Shown: positions 44,233 to 55,124, numbered from the stretch's first letter. The stretch is 64,000 nucleotides of DNA from an uncultured Arenicella sp. (GCA_947499305.1 CANMNN010000004.1:1-64000), one strand, 5' to 3'. Notes: a model not told the origin generated them from the sequence alone. A program made the numbers and translations.

Positions 44233-45129
44233 TTAAAGAACTTCAACGTTATCGACGATTTGTCTGAGCGCGTCGATCGAATCGGATCCATCATTGCAGT
44301 GCAAGCGGTGCGCAGCGGTGACAGTGGCGAGAGATTTAATGTCGTCTGGGAGTACTGTATCTCGCCCTTCGACATAGGCCAATGCTTTCGCGGCCTGAAG
44401 CCACTGCAAGCCAGCACGTGGTGAAAGTCCATTTACAAATAGCCCACTTGAACGAGTGTGTGCAAGCAAGGTTTGCAAATAGTGCACCACAGCCTCGCTC
44501 GCATGAACCTCATTAACAGACTCTACCATTGCGGCAACTTCGCTCGCTTCAAACAGGGGTTTTATCTCGGTTTTGACGTTGTCTCCGAGGAGCAATCTTC
44601 GCTCAAACTGCTCGCTCGGATATCCAAGTGATAGACGCATCAAAAAACGATCTAATTGGGACTCTGGCAGCGGGAAAGTGCCGCTTTGTTCTAGGGGGTT
44701 TTGAGTAGCGATTACAAAAAATGGGTTACTCAATGGCAATTGCTTGCCTTCGACAGAGACGTTCTGTTCCTCCATCGCTTGCAATAGAGCGCTCTGCGTT
44801 TTCGGAGTTGCACGATTGATTTCGTCAGCAAGCAGAATTGATGTGAAAAGCGGCCCTTTTTTAAAATGAAATTTCTTGCTTTGAGTATCAAAAATTGTCA
44901 CGCCGATGATGTCAGTCGGAAGCAGGTCGCTAGTAAACTGTACTCGTTTGTAGGGCATGCCGAGCAAGGCTGCTAATGCATGTGAAAGTGTTGTTTTTCC
45001 AACGCCTGGAATATCTTCGAGCAATAAATGGCCGCGCGCCAGAACGCATACAACCGCCAGCTTGGTCACCTCTGGTTTGCCAAGAATAATGGTGTTGAGT
45101 TGATCGAAGAGGGGGGCGAGTTTATGCAT
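44233..45129 (-). CDS. MoxR-family AAA+ ATPase (operon 2)
   Basis: This is a 298-residue AAA+ ATPase from the ATG at 45129 (MHKLAPLFDQ), which gives a normal MoxR length. An upstream in-frame start at 45228 would overlap the potassium channel gene and add a basic tail. Walker A is DIPGVGKTT, Walker B LLADEINRATPKTQSALLQAMEE, and sensor 1 ATQNPLEQSGTFPLPESQLD. It lacks the serine-rich N-tail seen in the operon 1 MoxR. It likely acts on the DUF58 and TgpA proteins encoded next to it. Confidence 0.92.
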   Translation of the reverse strand: MHKLAPLFDQLNTIILGKPEVTKLAVVCVLARGHLLLEDIPGVGKTTLSHALAALLGMPYKRVQFTSDLLPTDIIGVTIFDTQSKKFHFKKGPLFTSILLADEINRATPKTQSALLQAMEEQNVSVEGKQLPLSNPFFVIATQNPLEQSGTFPLPESQLDRFLMRLSLGYPSEQFERRLLLGDNVKTEIKPLFEASEVAAMVESVNEVHASEAVVHYLQTLLAHTRSSGLFVNGLSPRAGLQWLQAAKALAYVEGRDTVLPDDIKSLATVTAAHRLHCNDGSDSIDALRQIVDNVEVL

Positions 45130-45200
45130 AAGGCGGTTTCTAAATTTTATTTTTACGGTTTGGCGTTTTAATGTCCGCAGCTTTAACTCCAGAACACGTT

Positions 45201-46919
45201 TTACTGCTCTTTTTGGCGTCTGCGCCATCGCAGTATAGGAATATGATGCGGATTATTATTCACCAAGGTATCTACCAATTCCACATTGTCGCGCAATTTT
45301 TGTGCAAGCAGTGTCTGATTTCGCGGCCCACAGAGTAAAATTTCGTCATTAATTTTGAGCGGCATATCCGGCGAGGGCAGCAAATGACTCATACCTCCGC
45401 GCAATAACAGCAATGGAATACTTGAAGTTCTAGGCAAAGCCTCATTATGGCTGATGTCGGCTACAGTCAAAGATCGCTCGCGATCGACAAACCTCACCAG
45501 TGCTGGAGCATTATCATGGTCGATCACTAAACGCCAGGTTACTGGGTCGCCATTATTTGTTAGCTCGCATATTTTGGTAATTAGCTCTTCAGTATCGGAG
45601 CTAGATAGAGAACTAGAGTATTGCAAGAATTTACTAACTAATGGGCGTGATATGTTTGTGAGCACCTCATTGGCGACAACTTGGCTGCGACGCATGACGT
45701 AATCGCAGCCAGAGTGAAGAAATAAAGTATGGTTCGCTTCTTTGTTGACACGCCCGATTGAAATAAGGTTTTTATTGAGTTGCTTAGCCGTTATTAAAAT
45801 TGATAGGTTGTTAGCATCATCATCACTCGCAGCTACTATTACACTTGCTCGCTCTATGCCTGCTGCAATAAGTGTCTTGGCTTCGGTCCCACGTCCCTGA
45901 ATACTGCCTTCTGGCGCATTCTTTGCCTCTGGGTCAATATCGACGATAGTGATAGTGACGCCGTCAGGCCCGGGAGAATTGGTGTTTGCAATATAGTGCT
46001 CTACCGCTTTGCCGAATCGGCCGTAACCACATATAACCCAGTTACCGCTTGGAAGCCCTTGATGGGTTATTCGTCGGTTTATGTGCTCCGGGCTATGCTG
46101 ATTAATAAACCAGTTGTGGATGCGATAAAGCGCAGGATTATTGCTCAGCAGGCTCAAGCGGCGACCAAAGGTCAAGTAGGGGTTGATGATTGCGTCGGTG
46201 CCAAATGAGGCCATATTATCAGCTTCATCTTGAATTTCTGAGCGACAAATCACTGCAATCTCAGGATTTACCAGTTTGCTCGCTACCGCGATTTGAAGGT
46301 TGGTGTGGTCATCTTGAGTTACAGCGATCACACCGCGGCAACGAGGGTGGTTTATGCCTGCGGCAACCAAGTTATTGGGTTCGGTGATATCGCCAGTTAA
46401 AACAATCGCAGGAATAGCGAGTTCTTCAAGTTCTAGGCTATGCAGGCGCTCTGAGTTAAGGTCGATAATGACCGCTTGAATTCCAAGCTCAGATAGACCC
46501 CGGGTGATCAGTTGCCCGGTTTCTCCGTAACCACAGATTATATGAAATGGTCTATGTATACGCTGAATGCTCAATTTGAATGCTCGCTGAGCTACCGCAT
46601 TTCGGAATGTTTCATCTTGCACCAAGCGCAACATGGTTCCGATTCCATAGAGCCAAGCAATAACCGACGTATAAATGCACACTAGAACCCAAGCTCTTTG
46701 GGCGTCAGTAAATGCATAGGGTATCTCGCCAAAGCCGATCGTCGTGCCCATGAAGCTGACAAAATAAAACGCATGAAAAAAACTCATGCGCCACGGGTTT
46801 CCATCCGGATCTATGCCCGGAATGAGAGTCATTCCTAGTGTGGCAATTGCATAGGTGCTGACCAGCAGGATCAGCGGCGTGCGCAGCCTCCTGAGCACAA
46901 GAAAGAATATGTCAGACAC
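45201..46919 (-). CDS. Potassium channel with two TrkA-N (RCK) domains
   Basis: This is a 572-residue inner-membrane K+ channel. The first helix (about 12-33) and pore loop, with the selectivity filter TIGFG at 60-64, are followed by helix 2 (75-100). A cytoplasmic pair of RCK domains follows, with nucleotide motifs GYGETG near 130 and GYGRFG near 298. The gating tail ends with a TrkA-C-like region (about 455-540). The organisation is like a two-RCK channel such as a GsuK relative. It lies 71 bases upstream of the MoxR gene, so co-transcription is possible. Confidence 0.92.
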   Translation of the reverse strand: MSDIFFLVLRRLRTPLILLVSTYAIATLGMTLIPGIDPDGNPWRMSFFHAFYFVSFMGTTIGFGEIPYAFTDAQRAWVLVCIYTSVIAWLYGIGTMLRLVQDETFRNAVAQRAFKLSIQRIHRPFHIICGYGETGQLITRGLSELGIQAVIIDLNSERLHSLELEELAIPAIVLTGDITEPNNLVAAGINHPRCRGVIAVTQDDHTNLQIAVASKLVNPEIAVICRSEIQDEADNMASFGTDAIINPYLTFGRRLSLLSNNPALYRIHNWFINQHSPEHINRRITHQGLPSGNWVICGYGRFGKAVEHYIANTNSPGPDGVTITIVDIDPEAKNAPEGSIQGRGTEAKTLIAAGIERASVIVAASDDDANNLSILITAKQLNKNLISIGRVNKEANHTLFLHSGCDYVMRRSQVVANEVLTNISRPLVSKFLQYSSSLSSSDTEELITKICELTNNGDPVTWRLVIDHDNAPALVRFVDRERSLTVADISHNEALPRTSSIPLLLLRGGMSHLLPSPDMPLKINDEILLCGPRNQTLLAQKLRDNVELVDTLVNNNPHHIPILRWRRRQKEQ

Positions 46920-46977
46920 TGGCTAGTTTGCTCTGGTTAAGGATAACGATGGAAGGTGGAGTGCGCTCAAAGGTCAG

Positions 46978-47358
46978 TTACTTACGGATTTGACCAGTTT
47001 CGATGATGAGTAGCACCACTGACAAGAGGTTAGCGATCAATGCACCACCCGCGAGCGATGTCACGGTTGCCATAGTCGCTGGGCTGGTAGTGTCTTGACC
47101 AAGCGATGAAACGCCCCATGTTACTGCCGCGGCGATGAGAAGAAGATCGACCACCAAACTTGATGCTAGAACTGTTGATCCAAATTGAGTTCGATCGCCA
47201 AATTTCATAACAGTGCAAATCAGGCTTACTATTAGCGCCGCGTAGAGCTCATAAGGGTGGTGATGGGTAGGGTCGGCAATTTCACCTACGAAGAAACTGA
47301 AGTTCAATGACAGTGCTAAAATAATAAAAAACGCGAAGATTACTTTTTCGAGATTCAT
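46978..47358 (-). CDS. Small four-helix membrane protein (tentatively DUF6394-like)
   Basis: This is a 126-residue protein of four transmembrane segments (about 5-25, 37-52, 62-84 and 98-120). The first loop contains a short histidine cluster, PTHHHPYELYA. From memory it resembles the small family DUF6394; I am not certain. It precedes the potassium channel by about 58 bases on the same strand and may be co-expressed with it. No function is known. Confidence 0.75.
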   Translation of the reverse strand: MNLEKVIFAFFIILALSLNFSFFVGEIADPTHHHPYELYAALIVSLICTVMKFGDRTQFGSTVLASSLVVDLLLIAAAVTWGVSSLGQDTTSPATMATVTSLAGGALIANLLSVVLLIIETGQIRK

Positions 47359-47944
47359 GTTTGTTCCTTTTTACGCGCTGAGCCCAAAGGCGCTGGCAGC
47401 AATGGTTTTAAAGCAGAAAGTTTTTGGCAACCTAAAGCGCGCAATAACTGTCTGTGGGCGTGCGGTATGAGCACAAAATTTAAGCCTCAGCTTAGCATAA
47501 AAGCGACCGACTCAAAATCGTTCGAACTTCTGGCACGAATGTCCATTTGCTGATCAAGTTGTAATCTAAAAGTAGTACTTGAAACCTTAAGTTGCTGTTG
47601 CTCGTAAACCTAAAGTTGTATACTATTCGCGCGCTGATACAGGGTGCCCCTAAACACACGAAATAGGTGTCTTATTAGTGGCTTCGGTCTAGGCCTACGC
47701 CTTAATTTAGGTGACTTTGACGCTGAAACGTTATCAAGACTGATTATTGGTAATTAAGTGTCAGATTCGCATATCCGCCCTGTTAGATTAACAACGCTTT
47801 ACAAGGCTTTCTTTATAGTAATGCTGATAACACAGGTTTCGAGCGTGCCTAGCGCGTCAAAAATCAATGTGCGGCGCCTTCGTGAGAAGGCCTTGGCGGC
47901 GTTAAAGCTTAACGCTTTGAACACAGAACGTGGTGAGGTAATCA
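47359..47944 (+). promoter_or_regulatory. Upstream region and candidate promoter of the nqr operon
   Basis: This 586-base region lies between divergent genes. A sigma70-like pair TTGCTC (47598-47603) and TACTAT (47621-47626) with a 17-base spacer points to nqrA, giving a leader of about 310 bases. The leader contains two short hairpins (47876-47891 and a 7-bp stem at 47899-47915) just before the nqrA ribosome site. I saw no RNA family that I recognise. A 65-codon open frame (47758-47955) runs into nqrA but has no SD and I do not call it. Confidence 0.5.
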
Positions 47945-49279
47945 TTGTTTTTTAAGATTAAGAAAGGGCTAGACATTCCATTGAAAGGTCGCCCAGATGA
48001 ACGCATTGATGTTGCAAACCCTGTAAAACAAGTCGCCGTACTCGGTAGTGACTATATAGGGCTAAAGCCGACCATGTTAGTCAAAGAGGGTGACTCGGTA
48101 AAAGCTGGTTCTGCTCTTTTTGAAGATAAGAAAAATAAAGGTGTGATCGTTACAGCACCTGCTGCCGGAACCGTCTCAGCTATCAATCGAGGAGCAAAAC
48201 GCGCTTTGATATCGGTAGTGATTGATGTTGACGGAGATGAATCAGAGGCGTTTGAGTCAGAAGACCTATCTAGCTTGAGCCAAGAAAGCTTGCGCGAACT
48301 ATTGATCAAGTCTGGTCTTTGGGTTGCCATGCGAGCTCGTCCATACGGTAAAGTGCCAGGTGTAGATACAACGCCGAACTCTATTTTTGTTAACGCGATG
48401 GACACCAACCCACTCGCTGTGGATCCGACGATTGTCATCAACGAGCGTGCCGCTGATTTTGCCATGGGCGTCAGCGCGCTCGCAAAATTTGACGTTCCTG
48501 TCTACGTTTGCCAAGCAGATGGGGCTCAGCTTCCTGAGCTGACTAGCGCAAAGACTACGATTGCTAAGTTCGCAGGCAAGCATCCTGCGGGTTTGCCGAG
48601 CACTCATGTACATAACATCGACCCAGTCAATGGATCAAAGGTTGTTTGGACCCTTGGATACCAAGATGTAATAGCCATCGGCGCTTTACTCAACACTGGC
48701 AAATTAGATACAACTCGTTACATAGCGGTCGGTGGCCCACTTGTGAACTCTCCTAGAGTATTGGCGAGTAATGTGGGCGCTAATATCAGCGAGCTAATCG
48801 AAGGACGCACTGCAGAGGGCGCTAAACGCGTGATCAGTGGCTCTGTCTTGAACGGTCATACTGCTGCAGGTCCCACTGATTTCTTAGGTCGTTATGACAA
48901 TCAGGTATCAGTTATCGAAGAGCATGAAACGCGGGAATTCATGGGTTGGATTGCCCCAGGGTTGAATAAGTTTTCGGCCTTAAACGTTTTGTTCTCGAGC
49001 ATTTTAAAGCCAAAGGCCTTTAAAATTAACACATCACAAAACGGTAGCCCGCGCGCGATCGTACCAGTCGGGGTATTTGAAAAAGTTGTGCCCCTGGATA
49101 TTTTGCCAACGCCTTTAATTAGAGCGTTGTTGGTTAAAGATACTGATTCTGCCCAACAATTAGGTTGTCTCGAATTGGTGGAAGAAGATTTGGCGCTTTG
49201 TACATTTGTTGACCCAAGTAAGCACGACTTCGGGCCTGTTTTACGCTCGACACTGACTCAAATTGAGGTGGAAGGTTAA
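47945..49279 (+). CDS. nqrA: Na+-translocating NADH:quinone reductase subunit A
   Basis: NqrA is the cytoplasmic subunit of Na+-NQR, tied to quinone binding, in the complex that couples NADH oxidation to Na+ export. It has 444 residues. The start is TTG at 47945, with GAGGT about 6 bases upstream; no ATG fits, and the following residues [16 protein letters not shown] match the family N-terminus. The beta-hammerhead region with [15 protein letters not shown] (about 62-76) and the C-terminal domain are complete. It is first in the order nqrABCDEF-apbE-nqrM. Confidence 0.96.
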   Translation: MFFKIKKGLDIPLKGRPDERIDVANPVKQVAVLGSDYIGLKPTMLVKEGDSVKAGSALFEDKKNKGVIVTAPAAGTVSAINRGAKRALISVVIDVDGDESEAFESEDLSSLSQESLRELLIKSGLWVAMRARPYGKVPGVDTTPNSIFVNAMDTNPLAVDPTIVINERAADFAMGVSALAKFDVPVYVCQADGAQLPELTSAKTTIAKFAGKHPAGLPSTHVHNIDPVNGSKVVWTLGYQDVIAIGALLNTGKLDTTRYIAVGGPLVNSPRVLASNVGANISELIEGRTAEGAKRVISGSVLNGHTAAGPTDFLGRYDNQVSVIEEHETREFMGWIAPGLNKFSALNVLFSSILKPKAFKINTSQNGSPRAIVPVGVFEKVVPLDILPTPLIRALLVKDTDSAQQLGCLELVEEDLALCTFVDPSKHDFGPVLRSTLTQIEVEG

Positions 49280-49280
49280 T

Positions 49281-50495
49281 ATGTCATTCTTAAGACGAAC
49301 ACTCGATAGTATTCATCCTCATGTCACTGATGGTGGCAAGTACACTAAGTTCTATGCTCTTTATGAAGCGATTGATACTATTTTTTACTCGCCTGGAGAT
49401 GTAAATCAAGGGCGAAATCACGTTCGAGATGCAATCGATCTAAAACGTGTAATGATCTACGTATGGATTGCCGCAATGCCAGCGGTAATTATGGGTTGTT
49501 ACAATACTGGCCTGCAAGCAAACCAAGTAATGGCGAGTTTAGGTGTTACTGAGGTGGCCGGCTGGCGCGGTGATATCTTGACTATGTTTGGTATAGGAAT
49601 TGACCCAAGCAGTGTGTTCGATAATTTTTGGCATGGATTCTGGTATTGGTTTCCAATCTACGCGACTGTTTTTATCGTTGGTGGTTTTTGGGAAGTGTTG
49701 TTTGCCTCAGTTCGCGGCCACGAAATTAACGAAGGTTTCTTTGTCACATCGATATTGTTCAGCTTAATCGTTCCAGCTACTTTGCCTTTATGGCAGGCGG
49801 CTATTGGTATTAGTTTTGGCATCGTGATAGGCAAAGAGGTGTTTGGCGGTACCGGCAAGAACTTCTTGAACCCCGCGTTAACCGGTCGAGCGTTCTTATA
49901 CTTTGCTTACCCAGCACAAATCTCTGGTGATGCGGTTTGGGTTGCGGTTGATGGTTTCACACAAGCGACGGCGCTAAGTGTTGCTGCGCAGGGCGGTGTA
50001 GATGCACTGGTATCTGCAGGTTTCACTATCCAACAATCGTTTGTAGGCCACATTGCCGGGTCAATAGGAGAAACTTCATTGATTGCTATAGCAATAGGTG
50101 CTGTTTTCTTATTGGCAACGAAGGTTGCATCTTGGAGAATCATGCTGGGTGTAGCCGTTGGCGTATTGGCTACAAGTTTACTATTCAACCTAATCGGTAG
50201 TGAGACCAATCCGATGTTTAGCATCACTCCTCAGTGGCATTTTGTGATGGGTGGTTTAGCGTTCGGTATGGTGTATATGGCTACAGACCCAGTCAGTGCC
50301 TCAATGACAGACACTGGAAGGTTTTGGTACGGAGTATTGATCGGTTTGATGACTGTACTGATTCGCGTCGTTAATCCAGCTTTCCCTGAGGGTATTATGC
50401 TGGCTATTCTGTTCGCCAACCTTTTTGCACCGTTAATCGATTGGTTTGTGATTCAAGCTAACGTTAAGCGTCGCGAACTACGCTACGCGGCTTAA
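49281..50495 (+). CDS. nqrB: Na+-NQR subunit B
   Basis: NqrB is the main membrane subunit, with riboflavin and a covalently bound FMN. It has 404 residues and begins at the ATG 49281, 1 base after nqrA; an upstream in-frame start is unlikely. About ten transmembrane helices are visible, with motifs [19 protein letters not shown] and KEVF. The flavinylation site region is [11 protein letters not shown]. As recalled, many homologues have a glycine where this one has Q before the AT. The covalent FMN would be attached by ApbE, encoded downstream. Confidence 0.96.
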   Translation: MSFLRRTLDSIHPHVTDGGKYTKFYALYEAIDTIFYSPGDVNQGRNHVRDAIDLKRVMIYVWIAAMPAVIMGCYNTGLQANQVMASLGVTEVAGWRGDILTMFGIGIDPSSVFDNFWHGFWYWFPIYATVFIVGGFWEVLFASVRGHEINEGFFVTSILFSLIVPATLPLWQAAIGISFGIVIGKEVFGGTGKNFLNPALTGRAFLYFAYPAQISGDAVWVAVDGFTQATALSVAAQGGVDALVSAGFTIQQSFVGHIAGSIGETSLIAIAIGAVFLLATKVASWRIMLGVAVGVLATSLLFNLIGSETNPMFSITPQWHFVMGGLAFGMVYMATDPVSASMTDTGRFWYGVLIGLMTVLIRVVNPAFPEGIMLAILFANLFAPLIDWFVIQANVKRRELRYAA

Positions 50496-50516
50496 TAAAC
50501 AAGAGGAATTACGATA

Positions 50517-51383
50517 ATGAAAACGAATTTTTCTTTTAGACGACAGCGCGGCTTTTTTAGCCTACCGAATGACAATATCGTCAAAACTATTGGTGTCGCT
50601 ACGTTGCTGTGTTTGCTTTGCTCGGTAATTGTCTCTGGTGCAGCAACTTTGCTGAAACCAAAGCAGGTAGCAAACAAATTGCTTGATAAGAAAAGCAATA
50701 TTTTGTCTGTAGCTGGAATCAGCGACGATACCAAATCAATTGACGAGCTATTTACTCAAATTGAGGCTCGCATTGTTGATATGAAAACCGGCGAGTTCAC
50801 TGACGCCGTTGATGCGACTAATTTTGATCAACGTAAAGCCGCAAATGATGCTCAGTACCGCGTGCCTTTGAGCAAGCAGCAAGACTTAGCATCGGTCGGC
50901 GCAATCTCAAAGTATGGAAATGTTTATCTAGTTCGCGATGGCGCCGATGTGAGCAAGATTATCTTACCTATCAGCGGTTATGGTTTATGGTCGACAATGT
51001 ATGGCTTTTTAGCGCTTGAAAACGACGGCAGAACAGTCAGCAGCATTACCTTTTACGAGCATGGCGAAACGCCAGGTCTAGGCGCTGAAATCGAGAATAA
51101 GAAGTGGCAAGCTAGCTGGAATGGTAAGCAAATTACCGACGATAGTGGAGTTCCTGTTTTACGATTGGTTAAAGGCGGTATCGATCTTAGTGCGGCTGGT
51201 TCTGAATACAAAGTCGATGGTTTAGCTGGCGCAACACTAACCAGTAATGGCGTATCAAATCTGATTCAATTCTGGATGGGCGATGATGCCTTTGGTCCAT
51301 ACCTAGAACGTGTTCGTTCGGGTAAAACGCAAGCGAACATCCAAGTCAAAACATCGACTTCTAACAACGGTGAGAAGAGCTAA
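50517..51383 (+). CDS. nqrC: Na+-NQR subunit C
   Basis: NqrC carries a second covalent FMN on the periplasmic side. It has 288 residues, one N-terminal helix (about 22-45) and a soluble domain. The flavinylation motif [11 protein letters not shown] at about 233-243 matches the D-x-x-[ST/A]-G-A-T-x-T target of ApbE. The start ATG has AGAGGA 8 bases upstream. It lies 21 bases after nqrB. Confidence 0.97.
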   Translation: MKTNFSFRRQRGFFSLPNDNIVKTIGVATLLCLLCSVIVSGAATLLKPKQVANKLLDKKSNILSVAGISDDTKSIDELFTQIEARIVDMKTGEFTDAVDATNFDQRKAANDAQYRVPLSKQQDLASVGAISKYGNVYLVRDGADVSKIILPISGYGLWSTMYGFLALENDGRTVSSITFYEHGETPGLGAEIENKKWQASWNGKQITDDSGVPVLRLVKGGIDLSAAGSEYKVDGLAGATLTSNGVSNLIQFWMGDDAFGPYLERVRSGKTQANIQVKTSTSNNGEKS

Positions 51384-51385
51384 TT

Positions 51386-52068
<683 letters not shown>

Positions 52069-52069
<1 letters not shown>

Positions 52070-52674
52070 TGGATTTACTCAGTTTAGCTGTTAAGTCAAT
52101 CTTCATTGAGAACTTAGCGTTATCATTCTTCTTCGGAATGTGCACATTCCTAGCGGTTTCTAAGAAAATCGAAACAGCATTCGGTTTAGGATGTGCAGTA
52201 TTTGTTGTACTTGCAATTACTGTACCGATTAATAACTTGATTTATCAAAACCTTCTGCAAGAAGGCGCTCTGGCATGGGCTGGCCTCCCGGATGTGGATT
52301 TGAGTTTTTTGGGCTTAATCAGCTATATCGGTGTAATCGCAGCATTGGTGCAAATTCTAGAGATGTTTTTAGATCGTTTCGTACCAGCGCTATACAGTGC
52401 GCTGGGCATTTTCCTGCCACTGATCACTGTTAACTGCGCAATTCTAGGTGCCTCATTGTTTATGGTTGAACGTGACTACACATTTACTGAGAGTGTGGTT
52501 TATGGCGCAGGCAGCGGCGTTGGTTGGGCCTTGGCTATTTGCGCCCTTGCCGGTATTCGAGAGAAATTGAAATACAGCGATGTGCCAGATGGCTTAGAAG
52601 GTTTGGGCATTACATTCATTACCGTAGGTTTGATGGCGTTAGGTTTTCTAGCGTTTTCAGGCATTCAGTTGTAA
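52069..52674 (+). CDS. nqrE: Na+-NQR subunit E
   Basis: NqrE is the inverted-topology partner of NqrD. It has 201 residues and six helices. It includes [22 protein letters not shown] near the N-terminus and [14 protein letters not shown], with the conserved cysteines of the membrane Fe-S site. It overlaps the nqrD stop by 1 base (TAATG). It ends [10 protein letters not shown]-like (FLAFSGIQL), as typical of the family. Confidence 0.96.
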
Positions 52675-52692
52675 GTACACGAGGCGATACAT

Positions 52693-53913
52693 ATGTTAGA
52701 AATAGGATTAGGAGTCGGTTTTTTCACCGCGATCGTATTAGCACTTGTGGCAGTAATTCTGTTCGCGAAAAGCCGATTGGTTTCAACAGGTAATGTAAAG
52801 ATTACTATCAACGGTGAAAAGGAAATAGAAGTTCCCGCCGGCGGCAAGCTACTTGGCGTGTTGGCAGAAAACTCTCTATTCGTGCCATCGGCTTGCGGTG
52901 GCGGCGGAACCTGCGCGCAATGTCGTGTGAAAATTCATGAAGGTGGTGGTTCAATCTTACCAACCGAAGAATCACACATTACAAAACGTGAAGCAGCCTG
53001 CGGTGATCGATTATCATGTCAAGTCGCTGTTAAGCAAGACATGAACATCGAAGTACCTGAAGAGGTTTTTGGTGTAAAACAATGGCGATGTAAGGTTAAG
53101 TCTAACGATAACGTTGCAACCTTTATCAAAGAGCTAGTGCTCGAGTTGCCCGAAGGGGAGAATGTCGACTTTCGCGCTGGAGGTTACATTCAAATCGAAT
53201 GCCCTCCGCATAAGGTAAGTTATAAGGAGTTTTCGGTTCAAGATGAGTATAAGCCTGATTGGGATCATTTCAATATTTGGCAATATGAATCGGTTGTTGA
53301 AGAAACAGTCGTTCGAGCTTACTCGATGGCGAACTACCCAGAGGAGAAAGGCATTATTATGCTTAATGTGCGTATTGCTTCGCCTCCACCTCGCACAGAA
53401 GGTTTGCCACCAGGTCAGATGTCTTCGTTCATTTTTAACTTGAAAGAAGGCGATGAAGTAACAATTTCAGGACCTTTCGGCGAGTTTTTTGCTAAAGAGA
53501 CAGATGCTGAGATGGTCTTTGTTGGTGGTGGCGCTGGCATGGCTCCGATGCGCTCACACATTTTCGATCAGCTTGAACGTATCGGAACCAAGCGCAAGAT
53601 GACATTCTGGTATGGCGCGAGAAGTAAACGTGAAATGTTCTACGTAGAAGATTTCGATCGCTTAGCAGCCGAACACGATAATTTTGAATGGCATGTTGCA
53701 CTTTCAGACCCTCAACCCGAAGATGATTGGGAAGGAGATACTGGGTTTATTCATAATGTGTTGCTAGAGAACTATCTAGGCGAACACGAGGCGCCTGAAG
53801 ATTGCGAATTCTATATGTGCGGCCCGCCTATGATGAACCAAGCGGTGATCAATATGCTGCATGACCTAGGCGTCGAAGATGAAAATATCTTGCTTGATGA
53901 CTTTGGCGGGTAA
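52693..53913 (+). CDS. nqrF: Na+-NQR subunit F (NADH-oxidising)
   Basis: NqrF takes electrons from NADH through FAD and a [2Fe-2S] cluster. It has 406 residues. Helix 1 lies at about 5-26. A ferredoxin domain has cluster cysteines C68, C74, C77 and C109 ([11 protein letters not shown] and RLSC). An FAD-binding domain has [13 protein letters not shown], and the NAD-binding part has [14 protein letters not shown] and [12 protein letters not shown]. The C-terminal LLDDFGG is typical. It lies 18 bases after nqrE. A strong hairpin follows inside the next gene. Confidence 0.97.
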   Translation: MLEIGLGVGFFTAIVLALVAVILFAKSRLVSTGNVKITINGEKEIEVPAGGKLLGVLAENSLFVPSACGGGGTCAQCRVKIHEGGGSILPTEESHITKREAACGDRLSCQVAVKQDMNIEVPEEVFGVKQWRCKVKSNDNVATFIKELVLELPEGENVDFRAGGYIQIECPPHKVSYKEFSVQDEYKPDWDHFNIWQYESVVEETVVRAYSMANYPEEKGIIMLNVRIASPPPRTEGLPPGQMSSFIFNLKEGDEVTISGPFGEFFAKETDAEMVFVGGGAGMAPMRSHIFDQLERIGTKRKMTFWYGARSKREMFYVEDFDRLAAEHDNFEWHVALSDPQPEDDWEGDTGFIHNVLLENYLGEHEAPEDCEFYMCGPPMMNQAVINMLHDLGVEDENILLDDFGG

Positions 53914-53945
53914 TCGCTTTGATCACTAATAGCGTCGGCAGGTAA

Positions 53946-55025
53946 ATGAGCTTTTCATTGTCTAAACTATATAAAAACAGCGAGCATGGCTCGCTGTTTT
54001 TATATGCATGTGGTGTTGTTTTGCTTTTGTTGTCGAGCGGGTGTCAGCCGCAATCTGCATCCAAGCAACAATTGCTAATCAGCGGTCCAATGATGGGAAC
54101 CGAGTATCGTGTCAGTCTTGTTCTAGATAGCCAGTCAAGCAGATCTCAAAGCCTTGAAAGACAAAAAAAATTGGAGACGGCTGTGCTCGACGCGATGAAT
54201 TCTGTGAATCAGAGTATGTCGAATTACATCGAAGACTCTGAAATAAGCCAGTTTAATCGTTTAGGCGCACATAAATTTCAAGCGCTCTCTCCTGACTTCT
54301 TAGAAGTTATGCTCGAGTCTCAACAAATATCAACCATCAGTGATGGCGCTTTTGATGTTACTTTAGGAAACGCCATAGACGCATGGGGCTTTGGCCCTGA
54401 TGGTAAAATTACTCGGCGACCAAGCAACGATGAGTTGGCTGAACTCAAGCACACATCTGGATACCAAAAACTCGTATTAAAGAATAGCTCAATCGCTAAG
54501 TCCGTTGATGGGCTAGAACTCAGTTTATCTGCAATAGCGAAAGGGTATGCCGTTGATAAAGTCGCAAAAGCGCTCACTGAGTTGGGTGTAAACGATTTTC
54601 TAGTTAATATCGGCGGCGAGCTCCGTGCGTCTGGCTCTAACATTGATGGCAATGTTTGGCGTGTTGGTGTCGAGAAGCCGCACTTATTAGGCGGGATTCA
54701 GGAAATTGTTGAGCTCAAAAACGCAGCTATTGCGACCTCGGGTGACTATCGTAATTTTTTGCTTATTGATGGCGAGCAGTTTTCGCACACAATAGATCCG
54801 CAATCTTTGAAGCCTGTTTTGCATAAGCTCGCATTGGTTAGCGTAATCAGTGCGCGTGCGAGTACCGCTGATGCAATGGCTACAGCGATGATGGCGATGG
54901 GCGAAGGTGCCGCATGGCAGTTTGCTCAAGACCGAAATTTAGCCGCCTACATGATCATTCGAGGTGACAACGAGGCTGATTATCAGTTTCGCGTCACTGA
55001 AAAATTTAGGGCCTATTTGCAATAA
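53946..55025 (+). CDS. apbE: FAD:protein FMN transferase ApbE
   Basis: ApbE attaches FMN covalently to Thr residues of NqrB and NqrC. It is a 359-residue lipoprotein with the lipobox LSSGC (C33). The body has MMGTEYRVSLV and EISQFNR early, and LSLSAIAKGYAVDKVA, NIGGELRASG and FSHTIDPQ. The conserved TADAMATAMMAMG is near the end. The start ATG has AGGT upstream. The N-region is odd because its codons 9-20 form a 17-bp terminator-like palindrome. It lies between nqrF and nqrM, as expected for the assembly factor. Confidence 0.94.
   Translation: MSFSLSKLYKNSEHGSLFLYACGVVLLLLSSGCQPQSASKQQLLISGPMMGTEYRVSLVLDSQSSRSQSLERQKKLETAVLDAMNSVNQSMSNYIEDSEISQFNRLGAHKFQALSPDFLEVMLESQQISTISDGAFDVTLGNAIDAWGFGPDGKITRRPSNDELAELKHTSGYQKLVLKNSSIAKSVDGLELSLSAIAKGYAVDKVAKALTELGVNDFLVNIGGELRASGSNIDGNVWRVGVEKPHLLGGIQEIVELKNAAIATSGDYRNFLLIDGEQFSHTIDPQSLKPVLHKLALVSVISARASTADAMATAMMAMGEGAAWQFAQDRNLAAYMIIRGDNEADYQFRVTEKFRAYLQ
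53969..54005 (+). terminator. Terminator-like hairpin inside the 5' end of apbE
   Basis: A perfect 17-bp stem (53969-53985 with 53989-54005), 3-base loop ATG, has an A tract on the left and a T tract on the right, so it looks like a standard bidirectional terminator. It lies only 56 bases after the nqrF stop but inside apbE coding sequence. It may reduce apbE/nqrM transcription relative to nqrA-F. Confidence 0.75.
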
Positions 55026-55124
55026 TCACTTGCAACCGTTGATGGCTATTACTACATTACTGTCATCTATTGGGCTCGACCACGGTCTCCCTTTAGTCAC
55101 TGAAACCTTATTCAAATTTGCCGT

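Noticed and set aside
41181-45129. Interpretation of the MoxR-DUF58-transglutaminase module as an anti-phage defence system
   Set aside because: These families are widespread envelope/chaperone genes. No nuclease, reverse transcriptase or sensor domain is present.
47758-47955. 65-codon open frame overlapping the start of nqrA
   Set aside because: It starts with GTG without a ribosome site, has no family-like sequence, and runs into nqrA in another frame. A leader peptide cannot be excluded but is unsupported.
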